64,000 bases of DNA, taken from NCBI GenBank assembly GCA_009379925.1, contig WHSU01000004.1:86178-150177 (forward strand), in the 5' to 3' direction. The position numbers and the translations under genes were made by a program. This DNA is from Dehalococcoidia bacterium (lineage in GTDB: Bacteria; Chloroflexota; Dehalococcoidia; UBA2979). Positions within the stretch are counted from its first letter, which is position 1. Each line of letters begins with the position of its first letter. The notes under the pieces were generated by a model that was not told the DNA's origin, ran no database searches, and was given only the letters and a program-made list of their open reading frames with translations. Positions 63,903-64,000 of this stretch are shown piece by piece.

Positions 63903-64000
63903 CAGGTGTTCGGAGACATGCGTGACACCTGTTGGGTGGGTCATCGGCGCTCCCGGAGGTCGACCTCGGCGATCTGGATGGTAGCGAAGAAGACGGTGAA
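63871..64000 (-). mobile_element. Possible insertion-sequence end, IS481-like
   Basis: After the truncated ORF the DNA holds ACAGGTGT (63902-63909) and its complement ACACCTGT (63925-63932), within sequence resembling the terminal regions of IS481/IS3-type elements (AGACATGCGTGACACCTGTT). A minus-strand ORF enters from the right edge and stops at 63941. The boundary near 63871-63880 and the family are guesses; the element continues outside the window. Confidence 0.4.
63941..64000 (-). CDS. C-terminal fragment of a possible transposase
   Basis: The minus strand reads in from the right edge and ends with TGA at 63941-63943, giving 19 residues (FTVFFATIQIAEVDLRERR). A strand-turn-strand ending in a basic tail is common at the C-terminus of IS481-type integrase-fold transposases. 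With so few residues this is only a suggestion; the nearby inverted repeats support it. Confidence 0.35.
   Translation of the reverse strand, partial: FTVFFATIQIAEVDLRERR

Overview
The window is a high-GC bacterial chromosome segment with tightly packed genes and many ATGA or GTGA stop/start overlaps. The gene content best fits a flagellated member of the Chloroflexota. Pointers are a monoderm-style flagellar cluster (FliY-type switch protein, FlbD, FliW/CsrA, a DUF6115-like protein, no L- or P-ring genes in view), a CopB/CopC-CopD copper locus, citramalate synthase beside the leu genes, and an LPxTG-type surface protein. The phylum is an inference from gene content; no rRNA or tRNA gene was seen.

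Layout. 1-4946: the tail of an unknown gene, ilvE, a bPH-domain membrane protein, a geranylgeranyl-reductase-family flavoprotein and a DUF3179 lipoprotein. 5005-10682: a copper locus with a CsoR-like operator, a CPH-type P1B ATPase (CopB-like), a His-rich secreted protein, a YtkA-like secreted protein and a large CopC-CopD-YtkA-cytochrome c fusion. 10695-25023: branched-chain amino-acid biosynthesis. A promoter and a Leu/Val-rich leader peptide precede ilvB-ilvN-ilvC-leuA-leuC-(DUF4160/DUF2442 pair)-leuD; two tandem APH-fold kinases and a small ABM-like protein follow, then leuB, a convergent Nudix gene and cimA. Together ilvBNC, ilvE, leuABCD and cimA give most of the Val/Leu/Ile pathway (ilvD is not here), with isoleucine made through citramalate.

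25011-27246 (minus): a PhoR/PhoP-like two-component pair with a possible direct-repeat box upstream. 27493-48693 (minus): a flagellar supercluster, in transcription order flbD, motA, motB, fliL, fliM, fliY, fliO, fliP, fliQ, fliR, flhB, flhA, flhF, a PilZ gene, a small membrane gene, fliA, a DUF6115-like gene, an RskA-like LPxTG gene, two rod/hook genes, flgM, flgN, flgK, flgL, fliW and csrA. flhB, flhA and flgN are each broken by small indels. A methyltransferase near 53 kb carries two more, so assembly error is the simplest explanation.

48854-52407: two response regulators, two small zinc-ribbon genes, a degenerate HD-GYP protein and an ABM-fold protein. 52408-60434: an AT-richer gap with a palindrome, the broken methyltransferase, gyrA, a DUF421 pair, an acyl-CoA-dehydrogenase-fold oxidoreductase, a DinB-like protein, a 354-bp gap and a membrane protein. 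60431-64000: DUF192, a GT39-type glycosyltransferase, a CPBP protease, a small membrane gene, an HTTM-like fragment cut by GC-rich repeat and insertion-sequence-like DNA, and the 3' end of a possible transposase.
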